Positions 6,982 to 14,761 of a stretch of DNA of 15,688 nt are shown here, one piece after another (the first letter of the stretch is position 1; the number at the start of each line of letters is the position of its first letter). The DNA comes from Sulfurovum sp. (GTDB lineage Bacteria > Campylobacterota > Campylobacteria > Campylobacterales > Sulfurovaceae), in the NCBI GenBank assembly GCA_020726085.1, contig DYTG01000031.1, forward strand, positions 1 through 15,688, in the 5' to 3' direction. The notes under the pieces were generated by a model that was not told the origin of the DNA, did not search any database, and saw nothing but the letters and a program-made list of their open reading frames with translations. The translations under genes and the position numbers were made by a program.

Positions 6982-8094
6982 ATGCTACTTTTTACCCCAG
7001 GTCCTACCCCTGTACTTGAGAGCGTTCGTCAAGCAATGGCTACGGCTACACTCCACCATCGAACGCCTGAATTTGAAGCGATTTTTAAAGAGGCTAGAGA
7101 GAATTTAATAAAACTCTTCAATATGCCCGAAGCGATTATGTTGGCAAGTTCGGGTACGGGAGCGATGCAAAGTGCGATGCTGCACCTATGCAAAAGCAAA
7201 GCACTTACTATTAATGCAGGAAAGTTTGGTGAGCGTTTTTCCAAGATAGCCGATGCTTTGAATATCCCTAAAGTTGAGCTTAAATACGAGTGGGATACAC
7301 CCGTAAAGCTTGATGATGTCAAAGAAGTGCTTCAAACGCATCCTGATATTGATGCGATTTTTATGCAAGTAAGCGAGAGTGCAGGAGGCTTAAGACACCC
7401 CGTTGAAGCCTTAGCATCTTTGGCAAAGCAAATCAATCCCAATATTATGATAGTAGCCGATGGGATTACCGCTGTAGGAGTCGAACCTATCGATACTACG
7501 CATATGGATGTCCTTATTACAGGTTCTCAAAAGGCTTTTATGCTTCCTCCTGGTCTAGCGATGATGGGATTAAGCCATGAGGCGATTGCCAAAATTGACA
7601 AAGGGGTTGATTACTACTTCAATCTTGCCGTAGAGCTTAAAAACCAACGTCAAAATACTACCGCTTATACTCCAGCGACTACTTTGATTGTGGGGCTTAA
7701 TGCAATGTTTGGAGAGATTGAAAAAGCAGGAGGTTTGGATAGCTTTTACGCCAACAGTGCCAAACGTGCCAAAGCCACACAAGCCGCACTCCAAGCCATT
7801 GGACTCACGATTTACCCAACCACTCCTGCTCTTTCGATGAGTACCGTGATGGATGAAAATGCCAACGCTATTATTAAGCTTCTCAAAAGTAAATACGGTG
7901 TTAATATCGCAGGAGGGCAAGATCACCTCAAAGATAAGATATTTAGAATCAATCAAATGGGACTCATTCCCGCTTACGAATCGGCATGGGTGGTCAATGC
8001 TGTTGAGTTGGCACTGAGCGATTTGGGGAGGCGAGTCTATGATGGTAGTGCCAATAGAGTCTTTAATGAAATCTATTACAAAGAGAATGAATGA
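6982..8094 (+). CDS. Class V aminotransferase, serine/alanine-glyoxylate type
   Basis: A 370-residue PLP enzyme of fold type I. The N-terminus LLFTPGPTPV and the SSGTGAM phosphate-binding loop are typical of the alanine-glyoxylate/serine-pyruvate aminotransferase group. VADGITAVG supplies the Asp that contacts the PLP ring nitrogen, and Lys184 in ITGSQKAFMLPPG should form the Schiff base. Its likely reaction is amino transfer between small amino acids and glyoxylate or pyruvate. Some relatives act as phosphoserine or broad aminotransferases, so the substrate is open. I chose ATG 6982 because the family motif starts there and AGAGGA lies just before it; in-frame codons back to 6862 include the promoter region and are not coding. 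The stop overlaps the hisZ start as ATGA, so the two are translationally coupled. Confidence 0.85.
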   Translation: MLLFTPGPTPVLESVRQAMATATLHHRTPEFEAIFKEARENLIKLFNMPEAIMLASSGTGAMQSAMLHLCKSKALTINAGKFGERFSKIADALNIPKVELKYEWDTPVKLDDVKEVLQTHPDIDAIFMQVSESAGGLRHPVEALASLAKQINPNIMIVADGITAVGVEPIDTTHMDVLITGSQKAFMLPPGLAMMGLSHEAIAKIDKGVDYYFNLAVELKNQRQNTTAYTPATTLIVGLNAMFGEIEKAGGLDSFYANSAKRAKATQAALQAIGLTIYPTTPALSMSTVMDENANAIIKLLKSKYGVNIAGGQDHLKDKIFRINQMGLIPAYESAWVVNAVELALSDLGRRVYDGSANRVFNEIYYKENE

Positions 8095-8951
8095 TATTTG
8101 AACACGAAATTCCAACAGGTAGCCGACTCTATTTTGGAAAAAGTGCCAAACTTAAGCGTACTTTGGAGCATCAAGCCAGTGAAAATTTTGAAGCACTGGG
8201 ATACGAAGAGATAGTGATACCTTGCTTTTCTTATCACCAACACGACAGTTTTGATGACAAGCGTTGTTTGGTGCGTGTTAATGATGAAAATAACCATGAA
8301 GTGACTCTAAGAGCCGATATTACAGCCGATTTGGTGCGTATCGTGACCAAACGTATCGGACGAAGTGTAAACCATAAGAAGTGGTACTATATTCAACCCA
8401 CCCTTAGTTTTCCTACCAAAGAGCGTTATCAAATCGGAGCAGAGGTGATTGATGGCAGTTTTGAGGAGTCTATCGGTAACGCGATGGATATGTTAGAGAA
8501 GTTTGCAATGCAACCCGTATTGCAAATTGCCAATATCAAAATTCCCAAAATACTTCACGACGAGTACGGGATTGATTATGAGATACTCAAATCGATGAAT
8601 ATGGAGAAGATACTCGAACTTGATATTGCGTGGGTGATTAAATTGGTCAATATCCACCGTGTAGAAGATCTCAAAGATACAGAGGATATACCCAGTGATA
8701 TTGCTAATGAACTAACTAAAATTTATGACGTTTCACGCAAAATTCACTACAAAAACATCGTTATTTCACCGCTTTATTATGCTAATATGCGTTATTACGA
8801 TTCACTCACCTTTAGGGTTTTTGAAGACAATACACTATTGGCACAAGGGGGAACCTACCGCATAGGTGATTGCAAAGCATCGGGTTTTACCATCTATACA
8901 GACCGATGCATTGAGAGTATAATAAAAAGAGAGAAGGGCAAAAATGAGTAA
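8091..8951 (+). CDS. hisZ: ATP phosphoribosyltransferase regulatory subunit HisZ
   Basis: A 286-residue protein related to histidyl-tRNA synthetase but lacking the anticodon-binding domain. The N-terminus has the PTGSRLYFG opening, ALGYEEIVIPCF as motif 1-like strand, and TLRADITADLVRIV, the HisZ/HisS signature. It ends with GGTYRIGDCKASGFTIY. HisZ joins the short-form catalytic subunit HisG to make the first enzyme of histidine synthesis and gives it histidine feedback control. Its presence predicts a short HisG elsewhere in the genome. It overlaps the aminotransferase by 4 nt and purA by 8 nt, so all three should be made from one transcript. At 286 residues it is somewhat shorter than many HisZ proteins. 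Confidence 0.85.
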   Translation: MIFEHEIPTGSRLYFGKSAKLKRTLEHQASENFEALGYEEIVIPCFSYHQHDSFDDKRCLVRVNDENNHEVTLRADITADLVRIVTKRIGRSVNHKKWYYIQPTLSFPTKERYQIGAEVIDGSFEESIGNAMDMLEKFAMQPVLQIANIKIPKILHDEYGIDYEILKSMNMEKILELDIAWVIKLVNIHRVEDLKDTEDIPSDIANELTKIYDVSRKIHYKNIVISPLYYANMRYYDSLTFRVFEDNTLLAQGGTYRIGDCKASGFTIYTDRCIESIIKREKGKNE

Positions 8952-10197
8952 TCAAGCAGATTTAATCGTCGGATTGCAATGGGGCGATGAGGGAAAAGGG
9001 AAAATAGTCGATCACATGGCACAAAAGTATGATTATGTGTGTCGTTTCGCAGGGGGACACAACGCAGGTCATACCATCGTAGTAGGGGATAAAAAATACG
9101 CCCTTCACGTTATGCCCTCAGGCATTCTCAACCCCAACGCCAAAAATATAGTAGGCAATGGCGTAGTGCTTTCGCCCAAAGATTTTATCAAAGAGATGGA
9201 GCAGTTTAAAGCACTTGAAGGAAGACTTTTTATCTCCGATAAAGCCCACTTGCTTTTGCCCTACCATGCTTTGATGGATCAAGCACGTGAGCGACTCAAA
9301 GGCAAAAAAGCCATTGGTACGACAGGCAAAGGAATAGGACCCGCTTATGGTGATAAAGTGGCACGTGTGGGACATCGAGTGGGTGAGCTTTTGGCACCTG
9401 CAAAATTGACGCTCAAAATTATGGAGTATTTTGAAACCAATCGAGCGGTTTTTGAAGCAATGGAGATAGAGTTTCCTAACCAAGAGCAACTTTTGGATGA
9501 GTTGAGCGAATTTAAAAAAGCATTGTCTCCTTTTATCGTCGATACGACGCTGTTGCTTTGGGAGGTGCTTGATGGTGGCAAAAAGGTACTCCTTGAGGGA
9601 GCGCAAGGCACAATGCTTGATATCGACCACGGAACTTATCCCTATGTGACAAGCTCCTCTACGGTAAGTGCAGGGGCGTGTATCGGGCTAGGAATAAACC
9701 CCAAAGATATAGGCGAAATCACAGGCATTGCCAAAGCCTACTGTACTCGTGTGGGCAATGGTCCTTTCCCCAGTGAAGATTTGGGTGAACAAGGGGAGCT
9801 TTTGCGTACCAAAGGGCATGAGTTTGGTACAACTACAGGGCGACCCAGACGATGCGGTTGGTTTGATGCTGTGGCGATGCGTCATGCGTTGCGTATCAAT
9901 GGTGCTAACCAAATTGCACTGATGAAACTTGATGTGTTGGATGGATTTAGCGAAGTCAAAGTGTGTGTAGCCTATCACAAAGATGGCAAAGTGTTGGATT
10001 ATGTCCCCTACGACCTTGAGGGTGTAGAGCCACAGTACCGAAGCTTTGCGGGTTGGGATAGATGCGAAGGTATCCAACATTTTGACAAACTTCCTCAAAA
10101 CGCACAAGATTACATTCATGCACTAGAGGAGATAGTTGGGGCAAAGATTAATATCATCTCTACCTCGCCTCAGCGTGAAGATACCATTTTACGATAA
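8944..10197 (+). CDS. purA: Adenylosuccinate synthetase
   Basis: A 417-residue enzyme that joins IMP and aspartate using GTP to form adenylosuccinate, the first step from IMP to AMP, in the cytoplasm. The GTP loop GDEGKGK is at residues 14-20, with Asp15 the catalytic residue, and GGHNAGHT with His43 follows. TTGKGIGPAY, LLEGAQGTMLDIDHGTYP and TTGRPRRCGW are further family signatures. The length is normal and no residue is missing. The start overlaps hisZ by 8 nt, with GAGAAGGG as ribosome binding site inside hisZ. Coupling with hisZ is sensible because histidine synthesis consumes ATP and returns AICAR to the purine pathway. Confidence 0.97.
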   Translation: MSNQADLIVGLQWGDEGKGKIVDHMAQKYDYVCRFAGGHNAGHTIVVGDKKYALHVMPSGILNPNAKNIVGNGVVLSPKDFIKEMEQFKALEGRLFISDKAHLLLPYHALMDQARERLKGKKAIGTTGKGIGPAYGDKVARVGHRVGELLAPAKLTLKIMEYFETNRAVFEAMEIEFPNQEQLLDELSEFKKALSPFIVDTTLLLWEVLDGGKKVLLEGAQGTMLDIDHGTYPYVTSSSTVSAGACIGLGINPKDIGEITGIAKAYCTRVGNGPFPSEDLGEQGELLRTKGHEFGTTTGRPRRCGWFDAVAMRHALRINGANQIALMKLDVLDGFSEVKVCVAYHKDGKVLDYVPYDLEGVEPQYRSFAGWDRCEGIQHFDKLPQNAQDYIHALEEIVGAKINIISTSPQREDTILR

Positions 10198-10206
10198 GGA
10201 GTACCT

Positions 10207-10758
10207 ATGAGATTAAAAGAGAACCAGACACGATACGTCGCTACAAAAATAGGTATAGATTTGGCAAATGCCCCATTTGTGCGTATGCCAAAGGGCAAAG
10301 AGGCGGTTGTGGGTGCGATAAAAGCCATCATTGATGAGAACCTCAAAAGCGAAAGAGCCCTAGATGATAGCGTCAAAAAGATATTGGATGAAAACGATGA
10401 TGAGATAGAGTTTCAACACGCCAACGAACGCCAACTCTTTTTTATGATCAAAAAGAAACTAGCACCCCAATACGGCGTGATTATGAACTATGATGATAGA
10501 TACAACGACCTTTCGCATAAAATCTTGGATGAACTCTACGAAGAGTATCTCCTTGAATACGATGTCAATGAAAATCAAGTCAAAAATGTCATCTTCAAAG
10601 GTTTCAAAGATTTTGCTAATGCCTTTGAGAAGATTGACGATACTGTCTATAAGAAGATTAAAACGATGAAAAGAGAGATTATACCAGGTACGCAAGAGTA
10701 TGAACTCATCTACGAGCGACTCTACGAAGAAGAGCTCAAAAAACGAGGTATGTTATAA
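10207..10758 (+). CDS. DUF507 family protein with internal duplication
   Basis: A 183-residue soluble, charged protein of unknown function assigned from memory to DUF507. Two halves align with a constant offset of 91 residues. Residues 51-92 (LDDSVKKI ... GV) match 142-183 (IDDTVYKKI ... GML), and K14-I15 and L19 match K105-I106 and L110. It therefore looks like a tandem duplication of a roughly 90-residue helical unit, about the size of shorter DUF507 proteins. There is no signal peptide, membrane segment or catalytic motif. The ribosome binding site AAGGAG at 10196-10201 overlaps the purA stop, so it is probably in the purA transcript. The family commonly sits between purA and carA in this group, as I recall it; a link to nucleotide metabolism is inference. 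Confidence 0.85.
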   Translation: MRLKENQTRYVATKIGIDLANAPFVRMPKGKEAVVGAIKAIIDENLKSERALDDSVKKILDENDDEIEFQHANERQLFFMIKKKLAPQYGVIMNYDDRYNDLSHKILDELYEEYLLEYDVNENQVKNVIFKGFKDFANAFEKIDDTVYKKIKTMKREIIPGTQEYELIYERLYEEELKKRGML

Positions 10759-10761
10759 AAA

Positions 10762-10782
10762 AGTGCTAAGTGCTAAGTGCTA
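10762..10782. repeat. Tandem heptamer AGTGCTA x3
   Basis: Three perfect copies of the 7-bp unit AGTGCTA lie directly after the DUF507 stop codon and are followed by a partial AG. Copy number in such short tandem arrays can vary. It sits between the DUF507 gene and the palindrome before carA. Confidence 0.85.
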
Positions 10783-10794
10783 AGCATTTTGTAG

Positions 10795-10812
10795 GGTGCA
10801 ATGCATTGCACC
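10795..10812. repeat. 18-bp perfect palindrome before carA
   Basis: GGTGCAATGCATTGCACC is fully self-complementary and is preceded by GTA. Elements of the form GTAGGGTGC...GCACC are, as I recall, scattered between genes in several bacteria. It ends 18 nt before the carA start, so as RNA it would form a hairpin just ahead of the ribosome binding site at 10822-10828. There is no T-run after it, so it is not a clear terminator. Confidence 0.8.
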
Positions 10813-10830
10813 ATATATTATGGAGAAGAG

Positions 10831-11949
10831 ATGCAAAAAGTTTCAATATATTTAGAAAATGGGGTCTTTTTAGAGGCAAAGAGTTTTGGCGCACAAGGTA
10901 CAAGCGTGGGCGAGATTGTCTTTAATACCTCTTTGAGTGGTTACCAAGAGATTGTCACAGACCCCAGCTACGCAGGGCAGTTTGTCACCTTTACAATGCC
11001 CGAAATTGGCAATGTGGGGTGCAATGAGCAAGATATGGAGAGTAAAGGTGCTTATTGCAAAGGCATTATTGTACGCTCTTATCAAGCTAGACCCTCCAAT
11101 TTTCGCTCCCAAGAGAGTCTGGAAGCGTTGTTAGTGCGTTATGGCGTGATAGGTATTTGTGATATTGATACACGCTACCTTACTAAAATGATTCGCGATG
11201 AGGGAGCGATGATGATGGTAGCCTCCACAGACATAAGCGACAAAGAGGAGCTTAAAAAAATCCTTGAGGCTTCACCACGCATTGAAGATATCAATTACAT
11301 CGAGCAAGTTAGCACCAAAGAGAGCTACATTCACTCCAGTGCTACCTACGATACGGTTGCCTATGCATACAAAAAGCCCCAAACCACCAAAAAGATTATC
11401 GCTCTTGATTTTGGTATCAAACGCAACATACTCAATGAACTTACCCACGCAGGTATGGAGGTGGAAGTAGTCCCCAATAGCGTCGAAGCCGATAGTGTCA
11501 TTGCAAGGTATCATGCAGGTGAAATTGGAGGCGTTTTTCTCTCCAATGGCCCAGGAGATCCGCTGATTTTAAAAGCAGAACAAGCCAAAATCAAACGCTT
11601 TATTGAAGCTAAAATACCTCTATTTGGTATCTGTTTGGGACATCAATTGCTCTCTATCGCACACGGTTACGATACCTATAAGCTCAAATTTGGACACCAC
11701 GGGGGCAATCATCCTATCAAAAACGAGGAGGGCATGGTAGAGATTACCGCTCAAAATCACAACTACAACGTGCCTCAAACGATTACGCAAGTCGCACGCG
11801 TGACGCATACCAATCTTTTTGATGGTACGATTGAAGGATTGGCGTACAACAATTCGCCCACTCTCTCGGTTCAACACCACCCCGAAGCCTCTCCAGGACC
11901 CCACGAGAGTGCCTATATCTTTAAAAAATTCTTCGAGATGGTACGCTAA
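10831..11949 (+). CDS. carA: Carbamoyl-phosphate synthase small (glutaminase) subunit
   Basis: A 372-residue subunit that hydrolyses glutamine and passes ammonia to CarB to make carbamoyl phosphate for pyrimidine and arginine synthesis. The N-terminal domain carries FGAQGTSVGEIVFNTSLSGYQE, and the class I glutamine amidotransferase domain has nucleophile Cys268 in FGICLGHQ with His350 and Glu352 in QHHPEASPGP completing the triad. All are present and the length is normal. I chose ATG 10831, preceded by GGAGAAG; the in-frame ATG at 10801 lies inside the palindrome and has no ribosome binding site. The stop overlaps the next start as TAATG. carB is not in the window. Confidence 0.97.
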   Translation: MQKVSIYLENGVFLEAKSFGAQGTSVGEIVFNTSLSGYQEIVTDPSYAGQFVTFTMPEIGNVGCNEQDMESKGAYCKGIIVRSYQARPSNFRSQESLEALLVRYGVIGICDIDTRYLTKMIRDEGAMMMVASTDISDKEELKKILEASPRIEDINYIEQVSTKESYIHSSATYDTVAYAYKKPQTTKKIIALDFGIKRNILNELTHAGMEVEVVPNSVEADSVIARYHAGEIGGVFLSNGPGDPLILKAEQAKIKRFIEAKIPLFGICLGHQLLSIAHGYDTYKLKFGHHGGNHPIKNEEGMVEITAQNHNYNVPQTITQVARVTHTNLFDGTIEGLAYNNSPTLSVQHHPEASPGPHESAYIFKKFFEMVR

Positions 11950-12434
11950 TGCACATTATCGTTACAGGAGGTACGATTGACAAACGCTACAATCCTTTGA
12001 GCGGTCAAGTCGATTTTGCTTCCTTTACGCATATTGAAGCGATGCTTCTTCAAGCACGTCTCGATACCCAAACCTACTCCATCACAACGCTTATGCTCAA
12101 AGATTCACTAGAACTTGACAATAGCGATAGAGAAGCGATACTAAGCACCATTCAAACCTCACCCCACAACAAAATTTTAATCACTCACGGTACCGATACG
12201 ATGGTTGAGAGTGCCTCATTTATCGCACAAGGCATCCAAGACAAAACGGTAGTATTGGTAGGAGCAATGGTTCCTTATCGTTTCAAAGACTCCGATGCTT
12301 TGTTTAATCTAGGCTTTGCGATGGGGGCATTGAAACATCTTGATAGCGGAGTCTATATCGCCATGAATGGCAAAGCTTTTACTTGCGATAGCGTCACCAA
12401 AAACAAAACATTGGGAATTTTTGAGGCGAAGTAG
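11949..12434 (+). CDS. Stand-alone asparaginase N-terminal catalytic domain protein
   Basis: A 161-residue protein equal to the N-terminal domain of bacterial asparaginases (normally about 330 residues). It keeps the residues that matter: nucleophile Thr9 in TGGTID, Thr82-Asp83 in THGTDTM, and Lys151 in SVTKNKT, which matches the catalytic Lys162 region of E. coli asparaginase II. The C-terminal domain, which completes the active site across the dimer interface in the classical enzyme, is wholly absent. The ORF ends cleanly after FEAK with no C-domain remnant in the 260 nt that follow, so it looks like a true short form and not a fresh truncation. It starts one base before the end of carA (TAATG), so it is translationally coupled to it. 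Amidase activity on a small substrate is inferred, not shown. Confidence 0.8.
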   Translation: MHIIVTGGTIDKRYNPLSGQVDFASFTHIEAMLLQARLDTQTYSITTLMLKDSLELDNSDREAILSTIQTSPHNKILITHGTDTMVESASFIAQGIQDKTVVLVGAMVPYRFKDSDALFNLGFAMGALKHLDSGVYIAMNGKAFTCDSVTKNKTLGIFEAK

Positions 12435-12488
12435 GTAGGATAAAATATTGTGATTCACTAACTTACGCACTTTAAAAATTATCCCTAC

Positions 12489-12548
12489 GTCATCAAACAA
12501 AGTGAAGCAATCTCAAACGTTATGGATTGCTTCGTGTCCTGTAATGAC
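12489..12548. repeat. Degenerate REP-like palindromic element
   Basis: GAAGCAATC (12504-12512) and GATTGCTTC (12525-12533) form a perfect 9-bp stem with a 12-nt loop. Outside it, GTCAT (12489-12493) pairs with ATGAC (12544-12548). This layout matches the widespread intergenic element CGTCATTGCGAG...GAAGCAATC...GATTGCTTCG...CTCGCAATGACG, which I recall from many bacterial genomes; here the spacer parts are worn. The rest of 12435-12693 shows no coding sequence except a weak GCCTA/TAGGC pair at 12551-12572 and the gspG promoter. Confidence 0.6.
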
Positions 12549-12657
12549 TCGCCTAAAGATGAAATGCTAGGCAAAGTGTGCAGCATCGGTGATTTAAGTT
12601 TTTCAATTGGAATTGCTAAACCGTGAGGTGCAAATAAACTTATTTAAAAACTTAGTG

Positions 12658-12663
12658 TATAAT
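12658..12663 (+). promoter_or_regulatory. -10 box of the gspG-gspE unit
   Basis: A consensus TATAAT in TTAGTGTATAATTTCGC lies 31 nt before the gspG start at 12694, preceded by AT-rich DNA without a clear -35. The frame of gspG is open upstream through this site to 12607, but that part is not coding. Confidence 0.65.
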
Positions 12664-12693
12664 TTCGCTTTACCCAAACAAGGAATAGATTGT

Positions 12694-13110
12694 ATGAAAA
12701 AAAACAAAAAAGCCTTTACGTTGATTGAACTTTTGGTTGTTATTGTCATTATTGCTCTGCTCTCTTCTATCGTAGCACCTAGACTCTTTGGCAAGGTTGA
12801 TAATGCCAAAGTCAAAACGACACAAGCCCAAATGGAGATTGTTTCTACCCAGCTTGATTCGTTTAATCTTGATGTGGGGCGATACCCTACGACTCAAGAG
12901 GGTTTAGCTGTGCTTTGGGTAAAAAGCAGTGAGATAGAGGGCTGGAATGGTCCCTATCTCAAAAAACCCATCAAGGGGGATTCGTGGAACAAACCCTATA
13001 TCTATAAGTTCCCAGGAGGCGAGGGCAACCCTTACGATTTGGTTTCTTTGGGGGCTGATGGCGAAGTGGGAGGCGAAGACGATAAGGCTGATATCTCTAT
13101 ATGGGAGTAA
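12694..13110 (+). CDS. gspG: Type II secretion major pseudopilin GspG
   Basis: A 138-residue pseudopilin. The prepilin signal is short and basic (MKKNKKA) and is cut before FTLIELLVV, with Glu at +5, followed by the hydrophobic helix to about residue 30. Ala, not the more usual Gly, precedes the cut site. YPTTQEGL and WNGPYLKKP are the GspG signature. The end, GADGEVGGEDDKADI, carries the acidic calcium-binding loop found in major pseudopilins, which separates GspG from minor ones. It would assemble into the periplasmic pseudopilus that drives secretion. ATG 12694 has AAGGA at 12680-12684. It overlaps gspE by 10 nt. Confidence 0.92.
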   Translation: MKKNKKAFTLIELLVVIVIIALLSSIVAPRLFGKVDNAKVKTTQAQMEIVSTQLDSFNLDVGRYPTTQEGLAVLWVKSSEIEGWNGPYLKKPIKGDSWNKPYIYKFPGGEGNPYDLVSLGADGEVGGEDDKADISIWE

Positions 13111-14741
13111 AGCCCTCTCTTGAAACCATCCTTTTAGAAGATAAGCGTTGTTCGCTTGAAGATATTGCTCAAGCCAAATCTATTATCATTGATTACGGTG
13201 GCAATTTGGGCAATGTACTGCTCAATCTTGGCGTTATCTCACAAGAGACGCTTCTTTGGGCGTTGGCAAAGCAGTACGATTTGCAACTCTACAGCGATTT
13301 CCAAAGCGATAAACCCACCATCAACCATACCATCAATCACGCTTTTTTTGTAGAGCATGAGATTTACCCTATTTACGAAGAGGGAGAGGAGATTTTTTTA
13401 GCCCTTCACAACCCTTTGCAATCCAAAGCCATTGCCACTATTCATCAACTCAGCCAAAAAAAACCCAAACTTCTACTGGCTACTCACGAAGAGCTACGAG
13501 AGGTAAAAGCCCTTTATGAAGAGGGCGATGAAGAAGAGACGCAAGAGATTTTTGAAGATGAGGTTGATAAACTCAAAGAGCTAGCCTCCGAAGCACCCGT
13601 AATAAAGCTTATCAACAATATCTTTACCAAAGCCTCGCAACGATTGGTTTCCGATATTCACTTTGAATCCTTTGCCAAAGGGATGAAGGTACGCTACCGA
13701 CTCGATGGGATGCTTAAAACCGTCGATACGATTCCTATGCATCTCAAACAAGCCGTTACAGCACGACTAAAGCTTATCTCCAAAATGAATATTGCCGAAA
13801 ACAGATTGCCGCAAGATGGACGCATCACGGTCAAAATCGCAGGAGAAGAGATCGATATTCGCTCCTCTAGTGTGCCTACAGCCTTTGGAGAGAGTTTTGT
13901 GCTTAGGCTTCTCTCCAAAGAGTCCATTTCGCTAGAGATTGACAAACTAGGACTTCACGAAGAGAATATTACACGGCTTAAATCATTGCTTCAACGCCCC
14001 AACGGTGTATTGCTTACCACAGGTCCCACAGGTAGCGGTAAGACCTCTACGCTCTATGCCTGTCTCAACTACATTCACGATGAGGCTACCAAAATCATCA
14101 CCGTTGAAGACCCCGTGGAGTATCAGCTTGAGGGAGTGAGCCAGATTCAAGTCAAAGCCTCTATCGACTACACCTTTGCCAAAGCCCTTCGCTCTATTTT
14201 GCGTCAAGACCCCGATATTATTATGATAGGTGAAATTCGAGACGGCGAGACGGCTCAAATTGCCATTCAAGCCGCCCTTACGGGTCACCTCGTACTCTCC
14301 ACGCTTCACACCAACTCCGCCTTGGGGGCGATTAGTCGTCTTATGGATATTGGTGTAGAGTACTATTTGCTCAAATCCTCCATTATTGGATTGATGGCGC
14401 AACGACTCGTAAGACAACTCTGTAACCACTGCAAAGAACCCATAGAACTAAGCGATGAGATGATAGAAGCCTATGATTTAAAACCCCTTATAGATAAGAT
14501 TAGCTCCCCTCTAAATCCTTGCAAAGCCGTAGGGTGCGAAGTGTGTCAATATCGAGGATACAAAGGGAGAGTGCCTATTATGGAGATTGTTCCTTTTGAT
14601 GATAGGCTTATGAAGTGTTTTGATGAGAACAAAGATTTCAAAGATATTCGCTCTTTGGGCTACCGAGATTTGCAACAAGATGGGCTTTTGAAATTTTTGG
14701 AGGGCAAAACATCGCTTGAAGAGGTCATGCGTATTACCTAA
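13101..14741 (+). CDS. gspE: Type II secretion ATPase GspE
   Basis: A 546-residue cytoplasmic hexameric ATPase that powers pseudopilus assembly. The N-terminal domain (about 1-150) is of the GspE/PilB type that contacts the inner-membrane platform; an acidic linker (GDEEETQEIFEDE) follows. The ATPase core has the Walker A GPTGSGKT at residues 308-315, the Asp box and Walker B around DIIMIGEIRDGETA, and the His box TGHLVLSTLHTN. A zinc-binding cysteine cluster is present (Cys441, Cys444, Cys474, Cys479, Cys482). PilB is an alternative name for this family, but the GspG partner favours GspE. The start lies inside the end of gspG. The other secretion genes (gspD, gspF) are not in the window. Confidence 0.9.
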   Translation: MGVKPSLETILLEDKRCSLEDIAQAKSIIIDYGGNLGNVLLNLGVISQETLLWALAKQYDLQLYSDFQSDKPTINHTINHAFFVEHEIYPIYEEGEEIFLALHNPLQSKAIATIHQLSQKKPKLLLATHEELREVKALYEEGDEEETQEIFEDEVDKLKELASEAPVIKLINNIFTKASQRLVSDIHFESFAKGMKVRYRLDGMLKTVDTIPMHLKQAVTARLKLISKMNIAENRLPQDGRITVKIAGEEIDIRSSSVPTAFGESFVLRLLSKESISLEIDKLGLHEENITRLKSLLQRPNGVLLTTGPTGSGKTSTLYACLNYIHDEATKIITVEDPVEYQLEGVSQIQVKASIDYTFAKALRSILRQDPDIIMIGEIRDGETAQIAIQAALTGHLVLSTLHTNSALGAISRLMDIGVEYYLLKSSIIGLMAQRLVRQLCNHCKEPIELSDEMIEAYDLKPLIDKISSPLNPCKAVGCEVCQYRGYKGRVPIMEIVPFDDRLMKCFDENKDFKDIRSLGYRDLQQDGLLKFLEGKTSLEEVMRIT

Positions 14742-14761
14742 AACCAAAAAAGAGAAAAGAG

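Noticed and set aside
7570..8115. Minus-strand open frame of 181 codons
   Set aside because: It is antisense to the aminotransferase, rich in Ser, Ile and Cys without any motif, and has no promoter or conserved features.
9118..9630. Minus-strand open frame of 170 codons
   Set aside because: It is a shadow of purA, which is intact and fully explains the codon pattern.
10762..10812. Possible CRISPR-like or attachment site
   Set aside because: The heptamers are directly adjacent with no spacers, and no integrase or cas gene is nearby.
12551..12572. GCCTA/TAGGC inverted repeat as a terminator
   Set aside because: The stem is only 5 bp with a 12-nt loop and has no T-run.
12607..12693. TTG-initiated extension of gspG
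   Set aside because: It covers the promoter, and a prepilin must start shortly before FTLIEL.
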